Shown here in pieces: positions 45,676-53,964 of a stretch of 64,000 bases of DNA. Made by a program: the position numbers and the translations under genes. The notes under the pieces are model-generated. The model ran no database searches. It had not been told where the DNA came from and saw only the letters and a list, made by a program, of their open reading frames with translations. The DNA comes from Corynebacterium frankenforstense DSM 45800 (GTDB lineage Bacteria > Actinomycetota > Actinomycetes > Mycobacteriales > Mycobacteriaceae), in contig NZ_CP009247.1 in the NCBI RefSeq assembly GCF_001941485.1, positions 682,001 through 746,000 of the forward strand, written 5' to 3'. Numbering within the stretch: position 1 is the stretch's first letter; every line of letters begins with the position of its first letter.

Positions 45676-45712
45676 CCGGGGCAGATCCGCGGCTACAGCG
45701 GTTCCGCCCCGG
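45676..45712 (-). terminator. Hairpin between two small hypothetical genes
   Basis: CCGGGGC (45676-45682) and GCCCCGG (45706-45712) enclose a nested CCGC/GCGG stem. It lies just after the stop of the 45719-46015 gene on the minus strand. Confidence 0.5.
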
Positions 45713-45718
45713 GTGCTG

Positions 45719-46015
45719 CTATGCCTCCAGGTCGTTCTCGATGATCGTCTGGGTCAGTGGATCGAGCCACTGATCTTTGATCTCGTCGTCCGCCATCTGC
45801 CTGGCTGTCAGCAGAATCTTCCTGCGCTCCAGTGCCGGCACCATCCGCCGGTTGTTCGCCTGCTGCCACCGCTTCTCCAGCATGATGGTGTTATCCAGCC
45901 AGTAGTCCTCCCACTGCTCGGTCATCTGTTCGTATATCTGGTCGAGTTCCTCGTCACTGACGTCGACTCCCGCCGCGTCGTAGGCCTTTCTCATGGTCTC
46001 CTTCATCAGGATCAT
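45719..46015 (-). CDS. Small acidic hypothetical protein
   Basis: 98 residues from the ATG at 46015: an all-helical, charged soluble protein (KETMRKAYDAAG, SDEELDQIYEQMTEQWEDYWLD, ERRKILLTARQMADDEIKDQWLD). It has no cysteines, no TM segment and no motif I can assign. An open frame continues upstream, but the ATG has a modest AGGA site and earlier codons look non-coding. Codon usage is more relaxed than in neighbouring core genes, suggesting transfer. It could equally be one half of a two-gene unit with the membrane protein downstream. Confidence 0.6.
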   Translation of the reverse strand: MILMKETMRKAYDAAGVDVSDEELDQIYEQMTEQWEDYWLDNTIMLEKRWQQANNRRMVPALERRKILLTARQMADDEIKDQWLDPLTQTIIENDLEA

Positions 46016-46267
46016 CGTGTCGTCCTCACGGTTCGGTGGTCGGGGTCGAGTCCTCTCGCTGCACCAATGCGCCTGTCCTCGACCCGGCCGGGCTGCGCAG
46101 CGGTCCGCCGTAGCGAATCCCACGGCGTGGGTCAATCACGTTAACGGAGGGGCGTGACAAGAGGGTGGGGGTTCTTCCCTGGACGGCCGTGCACCGTTGA
46201 TCAGGTCCGGTAGCGTTCACCGGTGAGCACCGGAAAACGATGACGGTCACAGCCGCGGTGCCGGACT

Positions 46268-46642
46268 GTGTCGGGCGGTGCCGCCGGCAACCTGCCCCAG
46301 GTCGACTACGCCTTCGCCGACGCGACCGACACAGTCTGCGGCACGGTCGACGGGGCGAAGGTGACGGCATACGGGCCTACCTCGTGCGGGTTCGCCATGG
46401 CCGTCGGTCAACAGGCCCTGGTCCCGGGGACCTGGGGGCCGGGTGTCGCCCCGGACCCGACTGTGACCCGCCCGTGGGGAGCCACGACGGTCACCGCCAC
46501 CGGCCCGGCGACCGGCGAGACCTACGCCCTGGACTGCAGCTCCGGCACCGCGCACAACGCGGTCGGGTGTAAAGGCGGAAATGGTGCGAACGTCATCTTC
46601 GAGAAGAACACCTACGGCGGGCTGATGTACCTGCTGCGCTGA
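46268..46642 (+). pseudogene. Truncated copy of the 48085 lipoprotein gene (copy 1)
   Basis: The 124-codon frame matches the C-terminal domain of the intact lipoprotein at 48085 (GNLPQxDxAxADATDT-CGTVDG, CGFAMAV, PGTWxPGVxPDPTVT, GGNGAxVxF, LLYLRR/LMYLLR). The signal peptide, lipobox and Gly/Ser linker are missing. The sequence before 46274 matches the 5' leader of the intact copy (TCGGGCGGTG), so about 380 bp were lost between two GGCGG-type microhomologies. The only start is a GTG in former leader DNA with no ribosome site, so it is judged non-functional. Confidence 0.75.
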
Positions 46643-46752
46643 CGGCGGCTCGCGCCGGCCCGGGACCAGCACTCCTGCCGGAGCCACAGAAATCGCGGAG
46701 TCGGAAGGTGAACTAGCCGCGGCGAGGGCATCCAGCTTGGTAAAACCAGTTC

Positions 46753-47853
46753 ATGGATACTAGTGAACCCGAACTCACCACTTCGGCGCCGCAGCACGTT
46801 CCCGCGCCCCGGTACTCGCTTTCGACGAAGGCGTCGGCGAGGGCGGGCTGGGCGCTGACGTCACTGCCGCCCGCGATCCTCCGCCTCCTCGGCACCCGGA
46901 TCAACTCCTCCGGGGACGAGTTGGACGGGGACGTGGCGGCGTCGCTGAGAGCACTCGAGATCATCCACGGCAAGGACTTCGCCGACCTGCCGGTGGGTGA
47001 GGGGCGCGCGATGATCGACGAGGAGGCCTACCTCGGAGCCGGGAAGACGATGGACGTCGGCAGCGTCGTTGCACAGACGATCGGAGGAGTTCCCGTGCGC
47101 CAGTACCGGCCACGCGGGTTCGAGTCCACCGACCGCGTGCTGCCGGCCGTCGTGTACCTGCACGGCGGCGGATGGGTCCTGGGGTCGCTGGATTCCCACG
47201 ACAGCACCTGTCGCTGGTTGTGCAACCGCGCGGGGGTGTCGGTGATCTCCGTGGATTACCGGCTGGCCCCGGAGGCTCCCTTCCCCGCCGGTCTGGAGGA
47301 TGCCGCCACCGTGCTGCGCGCCGCGATGACCACGGAGGCGGTACCAGGCGTGGATCCACAGCGCGTGGTGATCGCGGGGGACTCGGCGGGCGGCAATCTG
47401 TCTGCCGCCGTGTGCCTCAAGTTCAAGCAGGAGGGACTGCCGCAGCCGCTGCTCCAGATGCTTTTCGTGCCCGCGACGAACCTCGCGGAGTTCTCCACCG
47501 ACAGCCACCGGGAATTCGCCGACGGGCTGTTCCTCACGCGCAAACAGATGGAGTGGTACCGCAACCACTACGTCGGATCGGCGGAGGCTGCCGCCGACCC
47601 TCTGGTGTCGCCGTTGCTCGCGGAGGATGTCTCGGGCGTTGCCCCCGCCTATGTGGCCGTGGCCGGGTTCGACCCACTGCGCGATGAGGGCGAGGCCTAC
47701 GCCGAAAAACTCGAGGCCGCCGGGGTGCCTGTGACCTGCCGGCGCCACCGTGGACTCGTCCATCCGTTCGTGAACTCGACCGGCGTGTGGCGCAACGCAC
47801 GAGCGGCCCTCGACGACGCCGTCGAGGCGGTGAAGGCTGCCGTCGCAGGATAG
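46753..47853 (+). CDS. Alpha/beta hydrolase, hormone-sensitive-lipase family esterase
   Basis: 366 residues. Oxyanion motif HGGGW, catalytic Ser in GDSAGGN, Asp in GFDPLRDEG and His in GLVHPF form the canonical triad of HSL-type (LipH/LipU) carboxylesterases. The N-terminal ~90 residues form a helical cap. No signal peptide is seen, so the enzyme is cytosolic and probably hydrolyses short-chain or aromatic esters. The ATG at 46753 has no good ribosome site; TAAAAC 6 nt before it may be a -10 for a leaderless mRNA. It is inserted between two copies of the lipoprotein gene, within the accessory patch. Confidence 0.88.
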   Translation: MDTSEPELTTSAPQHVPAPRYSLSTKASARAGWALTSLPPAILRLLGTRINSSGDELDGDVAASLRALEIIHGKDFADLPVGEGRAMIDEEAYLGAGKTMDVGSVVAQTIGGVPVRQYRPRGFESTDRVLPAVVYLHGGGWVLGSLDSHDSTCRWLCNRAGVSVISVDYRLAPEAPFPAGLEDAATVLRAAMTTEAVPGVDPQRVVIAGDSAGGNLSAAVCLKFKQEGLPQPLLQMLFVPATNLAEFSTDSHREFADGLFLTRKQMEWYRNHYVGSAEAAADPLVSPLLAEDVSGVAPAYVAVAGFDPLRDEGEAYAEKLEAAGVPVTCRRHRGLVHPFVNSTGVWRNARAALDDAVEAVKAAVAG

Positions 47854-47998
47854 GAGTGCACGACGGGCTGATGTGCGTGCCTGCCCGTGGGTTCCGCCTG
47901 TCTCTGGGGCGGGGTCAGGCGACGGAGTGCCCGGTGCCGTCGGGGGAGTATTCCCCAGACGGCGTGGTGCCGCTGGGCAGGTCCGGTAGCGTGCTTTC

Positions 47999-48058
47999 GT
48001 GAGCCCCGGGAGAGAGGACGGTCACAGCCGGGGATCGCCGGACTGTGTCGGGCGGTGA
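47999..48058 (+). other. Possible 19-codon leader ORF upstream of the lipoprotein gene
   Basis: GTG at 47999 lies 6 nt after TAGCGT (47987-47992), which is the leaderless spacing. It opens a short frame (MSPGREDGHSRGSPDCVGR) that ends at 48058, 26 bp before the lipoprotein ATG. The truncated copy at 46211 has the same TAGCGT box and a GTG at the same distance, but its frame ends after six codons. Coding is unproven. Confidence 0.35.
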
Positions 48059-48084
48059 CCACCGATAACCGGAAGGGCGAGACG

Positions 48085-48804
48085 ATGCGCAACCACTTCT
48101 CCAGGAAGTCCGGTGCGGCCGCGGCCGCGGGCCTTCTGGCGGTCAGTCTGGTGGCCTGCGGCGGTGACTCCGAGGACGCCGGCGCCGTGGGTGACGGTGC
48201 CGCCGACAGTGCCTCCGAAGGCGCGGAAGCTTCTGGGACGGACGGCGCGCAGGGGAGCACCGGCGGCGCAGACTCCGGCGCTTCGGGGACGAACAAGAAG
48301 GACGCCGACAAGGACAAGGGCGGTCAGGGCGGCAAGGGGCCGAAGCCGACGCGGGCGGCAGATGCTCAGTCGGGCGGTAGCGGTCCCGGGGCACATGGCG
48401 GCTCCGGCGGCGCCGGTCACTCAGGTGGCTCCGGCGGCGCCGCAGGCAACCTGCCCCAGGCCGACAACGCTTCCGCCGATGCGACGGACACGCTCTGCGG
48501 CACGGTCGACGGTGTGGACGTCACGGCCGCGAACCGCCAGACCACGTGTGGCTTTGCGATGGCCGTGGCCCGGCAGGCTCTGATCCCGGGCACCTGGGAT
48601 CCGGGCGTACCCCCGGACCCGACGGTGACTCCGCCCGCGGCACAGACCACAGTGACTGCGACGAGCCCCGCGACCGGCGAGGCTTACACCATGGAATGCG
48701 CCGTGGGCACTGCCGCAGGGAGCGGAGTGTGCAGCGGCGGCAACGGCGCACTCGTCGGCTTTGACAAATTCGGTAATGGGAGCCTGCTATACCTCCGCCG
48801 TTGA
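48085..48804 (+). CDS. Secreted lipoprotein with four-cysteine C-terminal domain (copy 2, intact)
   Basis: 239 residues. Signal peptide with lipobox LVAC (Cys25), a ~100-residue Gly/Ser/Ala/Lys linker (TNKKDADKDKGG, GGSGGAGHSGGSGGA), then a ~105-residue domain with four cysteines (DTLCGTV, TTCGFAM, MECAVG, GVCSGG) that probably form two disulfides. I do not recognise the domain. The ribosome site GGAAGGG lies 7 nt before the ATG at 48085. Paralogous fragments flank it at 46268-46642 and 48838-49011, which points to local duplication and decay of this surface-protein gene. Confidence 0.8.
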   Translation: MRNHFSRKSGAAAAAGLLAVSLVACGGDSEDAGAVGDGAADSASEGAEASGTDGAQGSTGGADSGASGTNKKDADKDKGGQGGKGPKPTRAADAQSGGSGPGAHGGSGGAGHSGGSGGAAGNLPQADNASADATDTLCGTVDGVDVTAANRQTTCGFAMAVARQALIPGTWDPGVPPDPTVTPPAAQTTVTATSPATGEAYTMECAVGTAAGSGVCSGGNGALVGFDKFGNGSLLYLRR

Positions 48805-48837
48805 CATCAGGTTCCGACGCAATCAGGTGCGGTCGCA

Positions 48838-49011
48838 GATAGCGGGGCCGACGACGGCTCGGACTCCGCCGAGGGGTCGGGCAGCGAGAAGAATCGGGAG
48901 AGTGGTGGTCCTCGGCCCACGCGGGCCGCGGACTGCCGGGAGAGCGGCAATGGCGCCATGGTCACCTTCGAGAAGAACACCTACGGCGGCCTGATGTACC
49001 TGCTGCGCTGA
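48838..49011 (+). pseudogene. Fragment of the lipoprotein family (copy 3)
   Basis: The frame reads a linker-like stretch (DSGADDGSDSAEGSGSEK) and PRPTRAAD, matching the linker of copy 2, then jumps to GNGAMVTFEKNTYGGLMYLLR, which matches the extreme C-terminus of copy 1. The start, signal peptide and most of the four-cysteine domain are absent. The 3' flank after the stop resembles that of copy 1. A shorter 3'-end remnant may lie at about 47861-47890. Confidence 0.75.
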
Positions 49012-49055
49012 CGGCCGCCCGCGCCGGCCGCGGGACCACCACATATCCTGGAGCC

Positions 49056-50201
49056 ATGACGACCTCGCGCTCCGGCGCCGACGGCGCCGTGGCACGCGCC
49101 GTCGGCAAGCGGCCGCAGATCCTGCCGTTCCGCCGCGAGGACCTGGTGGACACCCCCACCGACGAGGAGTACGCGGAGATCATCCGCGGCCACCGGTGGC
49201 TCGGCGGGGAGTCCTGGAAGCTGGTGCTGCGCCGTGTGACGCGCGAGTTCTTCGCCCGCGCGATGATGGACAAGGGCGCGCTGCTGACCTTCTTCTCCCT
49301 GCTCACCTTCGCGCCCACCGTCGTCGGTGCCTACTCGATAGCGACGCTGCTGCTGGCCAACGACACCGCCGCCACCAACAGGCTGATCACCCAGCTCATC
49401 CGCGACTACGTCCCGCCCGAGGCCGAGGAGACCGCGACCGACATCATCCTCGAGATCGTCCAGCAGGCGGGCGACCACGTCTGGGTGCTCGTGGTCAGTA
49501 TCCTCGTCGCCCTGTTCTCCTCCTCGGCCTACGTGCGGGCCTTCGCCCGCAACGCCAACGCGATCTACGGCCGCGAGGAGGGCCGCCACCCGGTGCGCAC
49601 CGTGCTGGCGATGTGGGCGCTGACCTTCGTGGTGGTCCTGGGCGCGGTGCTGCTGGCGGCGAGTCTGCTGCTCAACGAGATCGTCGTGCGTGACGTCTTC
49701 GAGCCCGTCGCCGAGCCGTTGGGCCTCGAGACCGCGGTCGAGTGGCTGGCCGGCGCCGTCATGCCGGTGTGGCGGTGGGTGCGCCTGCCCGTCGCCGTGC
49801 TGCTGGGCATGGTGCTCGTCGCGCTGCTCTACAACTTCACGCCCAACGTGCGCTACCCGCGGTTCCGCTGGCTGAGTGTGGGCACCGTGGTCGCGGTGCT
49901 CGGCGGCGTGCTCGTCTACGTCGGGCTGACGGCCTACCTGCGTGTGTTCACCCGCATGTCCCTGCTCAGCGCCGTCGGCGCGGTGGTGGCCTTCCTCATC
50001 GCCCTGTGGATCTACAACATCGTGCTCATGGTGGGCCTGAGTCTCGACGCCGAGGTCGCCCGCGCCCGGGAGCTCGAGGCCGGCCTGGACTCGGAGGCGG
50101 TGATCCGCGTGCCACCCCGCGGGGAATCGGCGGCGCGGCGCCAACGCGACGTCGGCAAGGAACTGCGCGCGGCCGGCGAGGCCATCGGCCCGGAGGAGTA
50201 G
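49056..50201 (+). CDS. YihY/BrkB family inner membrane protein
   Basis: 381 residues with a six-TM YihY core (for example FFSLLTFAPTVVGAYSIATLLL, WVLVVSILVALFSSSAYVRAFARNANAIYG, LAMWALTFVVVLGAVLLAASLLL, LPVAVLLGMVLVALLYNFTPN split by loops). The block SSSAYVRAFARNANAIY and the LLYNFTPN turn are family hallmarks. The function is unknown; it was once wrongly linked to RNase BN. The ATG is 6 nt after TATCCT (49044-49049), so the mRNA is likely leaderless. Dispersed-motif copies sit in both hydrophilic ends (49099, 50149), the first preceded by an 8-bp perfect stem. Confidence 0.9.
   Translation: MTTSRSGADGAVARAVGKRPQILPFRREDLVDTPTDEEYAEIIRGHRWLGGESWKLVLRRVTREFFARAMMDKGALLTFFSLLTFAPTVVGAYSIATLLLANDTAATNRLITQLIRDYVPPEAEETATDIILEIVQQAGDHVWVLVVSILVALFSSSAYVRAFARNANAIYGREEGRHPVRTVLAMWALTFVVVLGAVLLAASLLLNEIVVRDVFEPVAEPLGLETAVEWLAGAVMPVWRWVRLPVAVLLGMVLVALLYNFTPNVRYPRFRWLSVGTVVAVLGGVLVYVGLTAYLRVFTRMSLLSAVGAVVAFLIALWIYNIVLMVGLSLDAEVARARELEAGLDSEAVIRVPPRGESAARRQRDVGKELRAAGEAIGPEE
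49080..49110 (+). repeat. Stem-loop plus dispersed motif in the 5' codons of the YihY gene
   Basis: GACGGCGC (49080-49087) and GCGCCGTC (49096-49103) pair perfectly; the right arm continues into CCGTCGGCAAGC (49099-49110). This encodes part of the non-conserved N-terminus. Confidence 0.6.
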
Positions 50202-50210
50202 CGCGCCGGG

Positions 50211-51482
50211 TCAGACGCCGGCCGGCTGCGGCTCCCGGTGCGGGGTCGGTTGCTTGACCGGGACGAGCAGCAGCGCGCCGGCGGCGAGCACCACGGCGAT
50301 GCCCACGATGCCGAGACGGTCGCCGCCGATGGCGGTGAAGACCATGAACATCAGCGGCGCCAGCCAACTGACCGCACGCCCCGTCGTGGCATAGAGACCG
50401 AAGATCTCGCCGGAGTGCCGCTCATCGGTGAGCCTGGCCAGGAACGCGCGCGACGAGGACTGCGCCGGGCCGACGAAGAGGCACAGCAGCAGCCCGAAGA
50501 TCCAGAAGACCGTCGGGCCGTCACCGATCAGCAGCACGGCGGCGACGACGATCATCGCCAGCAGCGAGCCCATGATCACCGGCTTCGGGCCCACCCGGTC
50601 GTCGAGCCAGCCGCCGGCGGCCGCGCCCGCGGCGGCCACGACGTTGGCGGCCACCCCGAAGATCAGCACGTCACCGGAGGAGAGCCCGTAGACGGCGACG
50701 GCGAGGATCGCGCCGTAGGTGAACACGCCCGCCAGGCCGTCGCGGAAGACCGCGGAGGCGATGAAGAAGTACGCGGTGTTGCGCTCGTGGCCCCACAGCC
50801 GCTTCAGCGTCGTCCACAGCTTGCGGTAGGAGCCCGCCCAGCTCAGCCTCTCGCCGGTGGCCGGGGCCTTCGGGGCGAGGAGGAACAGCGGGACTGCGGA
50901 GGCGAGGAACCAGGCCGCGGCGAAGAGCGCGACCAGGCGGATGTTCAGCCCGCCGTCGGTGGGCAGGCCGAAGACCCCGCCCTCGCCGGAGACGAAGAGC
51001 ACGAAGCACACCAGCAGCACCACGATCCCGCCGACGTAGCCGAGTGCCCAGCCGATGCCCGAGATGCGGCCGACGGTGGCGCGGGTGGCGATCTGGTTGA
51101 GCATCGCGAAGTAGTTGACCTCGGCGAACTCGAAGGTGATCGAGGCGACCGCCATGACGGTGATGCCCACCCAGAACCACACCGGGGCGTCGTTGCGCAC
51201 CAAAAAGAGGCAGGCCATGAGGGCGATGGTGACCAGCGTCCAGACCACCAGGGAGCGGCGGCGGGTGCCGTGGGCGTCGGCACGCTGGCCCATCACCGGG
51301 GCCACGAGCGCGATCGCCGCGCCGGCGACGGCCAGGGCGATGCTGTAGTAGAACGACGGGGTCTGCCCGGCGTCGATCTGGGTGCCCACCGAGTCGGTCA
51401 GGTAGACCGAGAAGATGAAGGTCACCAGCACCGCGTTGAACGCGGCCGAGCCGAAGTCCCAGAACACCCACGCGGTTTTCAT
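50211..51482 (-). CDS. MFS transporter, UMF1/Atg22-like
   Basis: 423 residues, about 12 TM segments. The N-terminus WVFWDFGSAAFNAVLVTFIFSVYL and the loop GQRADAHGTRRR are typical of the UMF1 (Atg22-like) branch of the major facilitator superfamily, as are GWALGYVGG and GPAQSSSRAFLARL. The substrate is unknown; some relatives export amino acids or other small metabolites. The ATG at 51482 is 6 nt after TATGCT on the minus strand, so the transcript is probably leaderless; GGAGG is 13 nt away. It is convergent with YihY (9 bp apart), so the two share any terminator. Confidence 0.87.
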   Translation of the reverse strand: MKTAWVFWDFGSAAFNAVLVTFIFSVYLTDSVGTQIDAGQTPSFYYSIALAVAGAAIALVAPVMGQRADAHGTRRRSLVVWTLVTIALMACLFLVRNDAPVWFWVGITVMAVASITFEFAEVNYFAMLNQIATRATVGRISGIGWALGYVGGIVVLLVCFVLFVSGEGGVFGLPTDGGLNIRLVALFAAAWFLASAVPLFLLAPKAPATGERLSWAGSYRKLWTTLKRLWGHERNTAYFFIASAVFRDGLAGVFTYGAILAVAVYGLSSGDVLIFGVAANVVAAAGAAAGGWLDDRVGPKPVIMGSLLAMIVVAAVLLIGDGPTVFWIFGLLLCLFVGPAQSSSRAFLARLTDERHSGEIFGLYATTGRAVSWLAPLMFMVFTAIGGDRLGIVGIAVVLAAGALLLVPVKQPTPHREPQPAGV

Positions 51483-51588
51483 ACCCGAAGCATAACCTCC
51501 GCAGGATCGGGGTGCCCGGCTCGCGGGCTGGGGAGCGGACCGGCGGAAAGATAGGCTGATCCCACAGCGATCGGAAGGAGACCCCGGC

Positions 51589-52818
51589 GTGAGAATCGAC
51601 GAGGCCGCGGTCCTCGAGGCGGCCGAGACGGGTGCGACCGATGTGGCGGACCTGCTCGAGCGGGCCGCACGCGGCGGCACCCCGCTGTATGACCCGCGGA
51701 CCTGCCGGGCGACCTTCCTCTGGCGGGCGCGCCCCGAGGTGCAGGCGGTCCACCTGCGCGTCAACCGCGTCACCGAGAAGGACGACTTCGAGCGCGGGTT
51801 GATGCGCCGGGTCGGTCAGACCGGCTGGTGGATCCGGACCCTCGAGCTGGCGCCGACGCTGCGCGCCTCCTACGGGTTCGTCGAGTACACCGACCCCGCC
51901 GAGGCGAGGCCGCTCATCCCGGGCGAGGGAATGCCGCCGGTCCTCGCCGACCCGCACGGCGCCGGCCCCGTCATCCCGTATGAGCCGGTGGCGCCCGCAG
52001 CGTCGGCCGGTCGGCCGGGTGCCCGTCCCGCGGTGCGCACCGGACATTCCGTCTTCTCCGGTCCGCTCGCACCCGCGGCCCCGGAGTGGGACGGTCCGGT
52101 CCCGTCCACCCCGGCCACGCACCACCCGGAGGCGGTGCACCCGGCGGCGACCACCGGGGCGTCGGCAATCGAACCCGACGGCGAGATCGCCGGGGTGCCG
52201 CTCTTCCGCCACCACCCGGGCAGCCGGCCCGAGGCGCGGCTGCTCCTCTTCGACGCCGAGGACTGGTTCCTGCGCCTCGACCTGCCGCGCGCCCTGGCCG
52301 TGGCGGGCCTGGACGTCGAGGTGATCGGCGTCGGCCACCGCGACCGGGAGACCCGCATGCGCACGCTGCGCGGCAACACGGACTTCCTCACCGCCGTGCT
52401 CGACGCGACGGTCGCCGACAAGGACCCCGCCGTGCCCCTCATCGTCGCCGGCCAGTCGCTCGGCGGGCTCTCCGCGCTGCTGGCGCTACTCGAACGCCCC
52501 GGTGCGGTCGACGCGGTGATCGCGCAGTCGCCGTCGGTGTGGTGGTGGCCCGGTCGGGCCTGCAGCCCGCGCGACCTCGACGCCCACCGCGTCGACTGGC
52601 TGGCCGCCCGCTTCACCGCCGCCGAACCGCAGACCGCACGGGTGGTGCTCGGCGTGGGCACCAGGGAGGGGCTGATGCTGCCCAAGACGCACACCCTCGC
52701 GCACGTCATGGCGGCGCGCGGCTGGGACGCGCGGGTGCGTGTCTGGGACGGCGGCCACGACCTGGCATGCTGGCGCCACGACCTCATCGACGCGCTGCTG
52801 GAGGTGCTCGACCAATGA
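51589..52818 (+). CDS. Enterochelin/siderophore esterase-like protein (Fes/IroD family)
   Basis: 409 residues. An N-terminal beta-sandwich (TFLWRARPEVQAVHLRVNRVT, the Fes N-domain) precedes a Pro/Ala-rich linker and an alpha/beta hydrolase domain with Ser290 (GQSLGG), SPSVWWWPG and the His of WDGGHDLACWR. Fes enzymes hydrolyse imported ferric triscatecholate siderophores in the cytosol to free the iron. The GTG at 51589 follows AAGGAG by 8 nt. TAGGCT at 51552-51557 may be a -10 or a weak DtxR half site. It overlaps the asparaginase gene by 4 nt. Confidence 0.87.
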   Translation: MRIDEAAVLEAAETGATDVADLLERAARGGTPLYDPRTCRATFLWRARPEVQAVHLRVNRVTEKDDFERGLMRRVGQTGWWIRTLELAPTLRASYGFVEYTDPAEARPLIPGEGMPPVLADPHGAGPVIPYEPVAPAASAGRPGARPAVRTGHSVFSGPLAPAAPEWDGPVPSTPATHHPEAVHPAATTGASAIEPDGEIAGVPLFRHHPGSRPEARLLLFDAEDWFLRLDLPRALAVAGLDVEVIGVGHRDRETRMRTLRGNTDFLTAVLDATVADKDPAVPLIVAGQSLGGLSALLALLERPGAVDAVIAQSPSVWWWPGRACSPRDLDAHRVDWLAARFTAAEPQTARVVLGVGTREGLMLPKTHTLAHVMAARGWDARVRVWDGGHDLACWRHDLIDALLEVLDQ

Positions 52819-53777
52819 CCGGGACACATTCCGCGACCCCGCCCGGCCCGGGCGGACGCCGCGTGGTCGTGCTGACCACCGGCGGGACCATCGCCTGCAC
52901 CCACGACGCCGCCGGAGCCCTCGTGCCCACCGTCTCCGGGCCCCAGCTCGTCGCGTCGGTGCGCGAGCGCGTGCCCGCCGGCGTCACACTCGACGTGCGC
53001 CAGGTCGCCGAGCTCGACTCCTCGTCGATGACGCTGGCCGAGACCGACGCGGTGCTCGCCGCCGTGGCCGAGGCCCTGGCCGGGGACGCCGCCGGGGTGG
53101 TGGTCACCCACGGCACCGACTCGATGGAGGAGACCGCCGTGGCCGTCGACGCCTTCCTCGCCGACGCCCGCCCGGTCGTCCTCACCGGCGCGATGCGCCC
53201 CTTCGACGACCCGGACCCGGACGGGCCGGCCAACCTGGCCGATGCCGTCACGGCCGCCGCCGATCCGGCCAACCGCTCGCGCGGGGCGTTCATCAGCTTC
53301 GGCGGCGAGCTGATCGCGGCCCGCGGCGCATACAAGCGCCACACCGAGGCCGCCGCCGGCTTCGCCACCAACGCCCCGGCCGGTGCGCCCCGACCCGCGG
53401 CCCTCGCGCCGGCCCCGCTCGCCGGTGTCGACGTGCGCACCGTCGCCGCCTACCCCGGCGCCCCGCGTGTCCTCATCGACGCCGCCGTGGCCGACGGCGC
53501 CCGCGGCGTCGTGGTCGAGGGCATGGGCGCCGGCAACGTCGGCACGGATCTGGCCGCCGGCATCACGGACGCGGTCGGGCGCGGCGTGGCCGTCGTGCTG
53601 ACCACCCGCGTGCCCGCCGGCCCGGTCGCTGGCGTCTACGGCGGCGCCGGGGGAGCGGCCACGCTCTTCGCCGCCGGGGTGCTCTCCTCCGGGTTCTTCC
53701 GCGCAGGTCAGGCCCGCATCCTGCTCGCGGTGGCGCTGGCCACCGGCACGGACCCGGCGGTGCTGCTGGCCCCGTAG
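52815..53777 (+). CDS. L-asparaginase
   Basis: 320 residues. The two active-site threonine motifs are TTGGTIACTH (Thr25) and THGTDSMEETA near residue 98, and GGAGGAATLFAAGV lies toward the C-terminus. The enzyme converts asparagine to aspartate and ammonia. No signal peptide is visible, which suggests the cytoplasmic form. The ATG overlaps the stop of the Fes-like gene (ATGA), so the two are translated together, although a metabolic link is not obvious. A noncoding gap of 187 bp follows before the protease gene. Confidence 0.9.
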   Translation: MTGTHSATPPGPGGRRVVVLTTGGTIACTHDAAGALVPTVSGPQLVASVRERVPAGVTLDVRQVAELDSSSMTLAETDAVLAAVAEALAGDAAGVVVTHGTDSMEETAVAVDAFLADARPVVLTGAMRPFDDPDPDGPANLADAVTAAADPANRSRGAFISFGGELIAARGAYKRHTEAAAGFATNAPAGAPRPAALAPAPLAGVDVRTVAAYPGAPRVLIDAAVADGARGVVVEGMGAGNVGTDLAAGITDAVGRGVAVVLTTRVPAGPVAGVYGGAGGAATLFAAGVLSSGFFRAGQARILLAVALATGTDPAVLLAP

Positions 53778-53964
53778 TGCCCGGGCGGCGCCGCCCTCGC
53801 CCGGCCCCTTCGGGGGTGGCTGGGGGAGCGCCTGATAACGATCCGGCCACACCGGCGCCGCCGCGCGACCTACCGCACCGGAGCGTCACGCGGCGGTGGC
53901 ACTATGAGGTCAGTCAGAAAAATTTCCGGGGCCACCCAGCCCCGTTTCAGCCAGGAGTGTGCCC

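Noticed and set aside
46268-46642. Functional small secreted protein
   Set aside because: No signal peptide and no ribosome site. The frame begins in DNA that is non-coding leader in the intact paralog.
45063-49055. Integrative element with tRNA att sites
   Set aside because: No integrase, relaxase or direct repeat of the tRNA 3' end was found in the patch.
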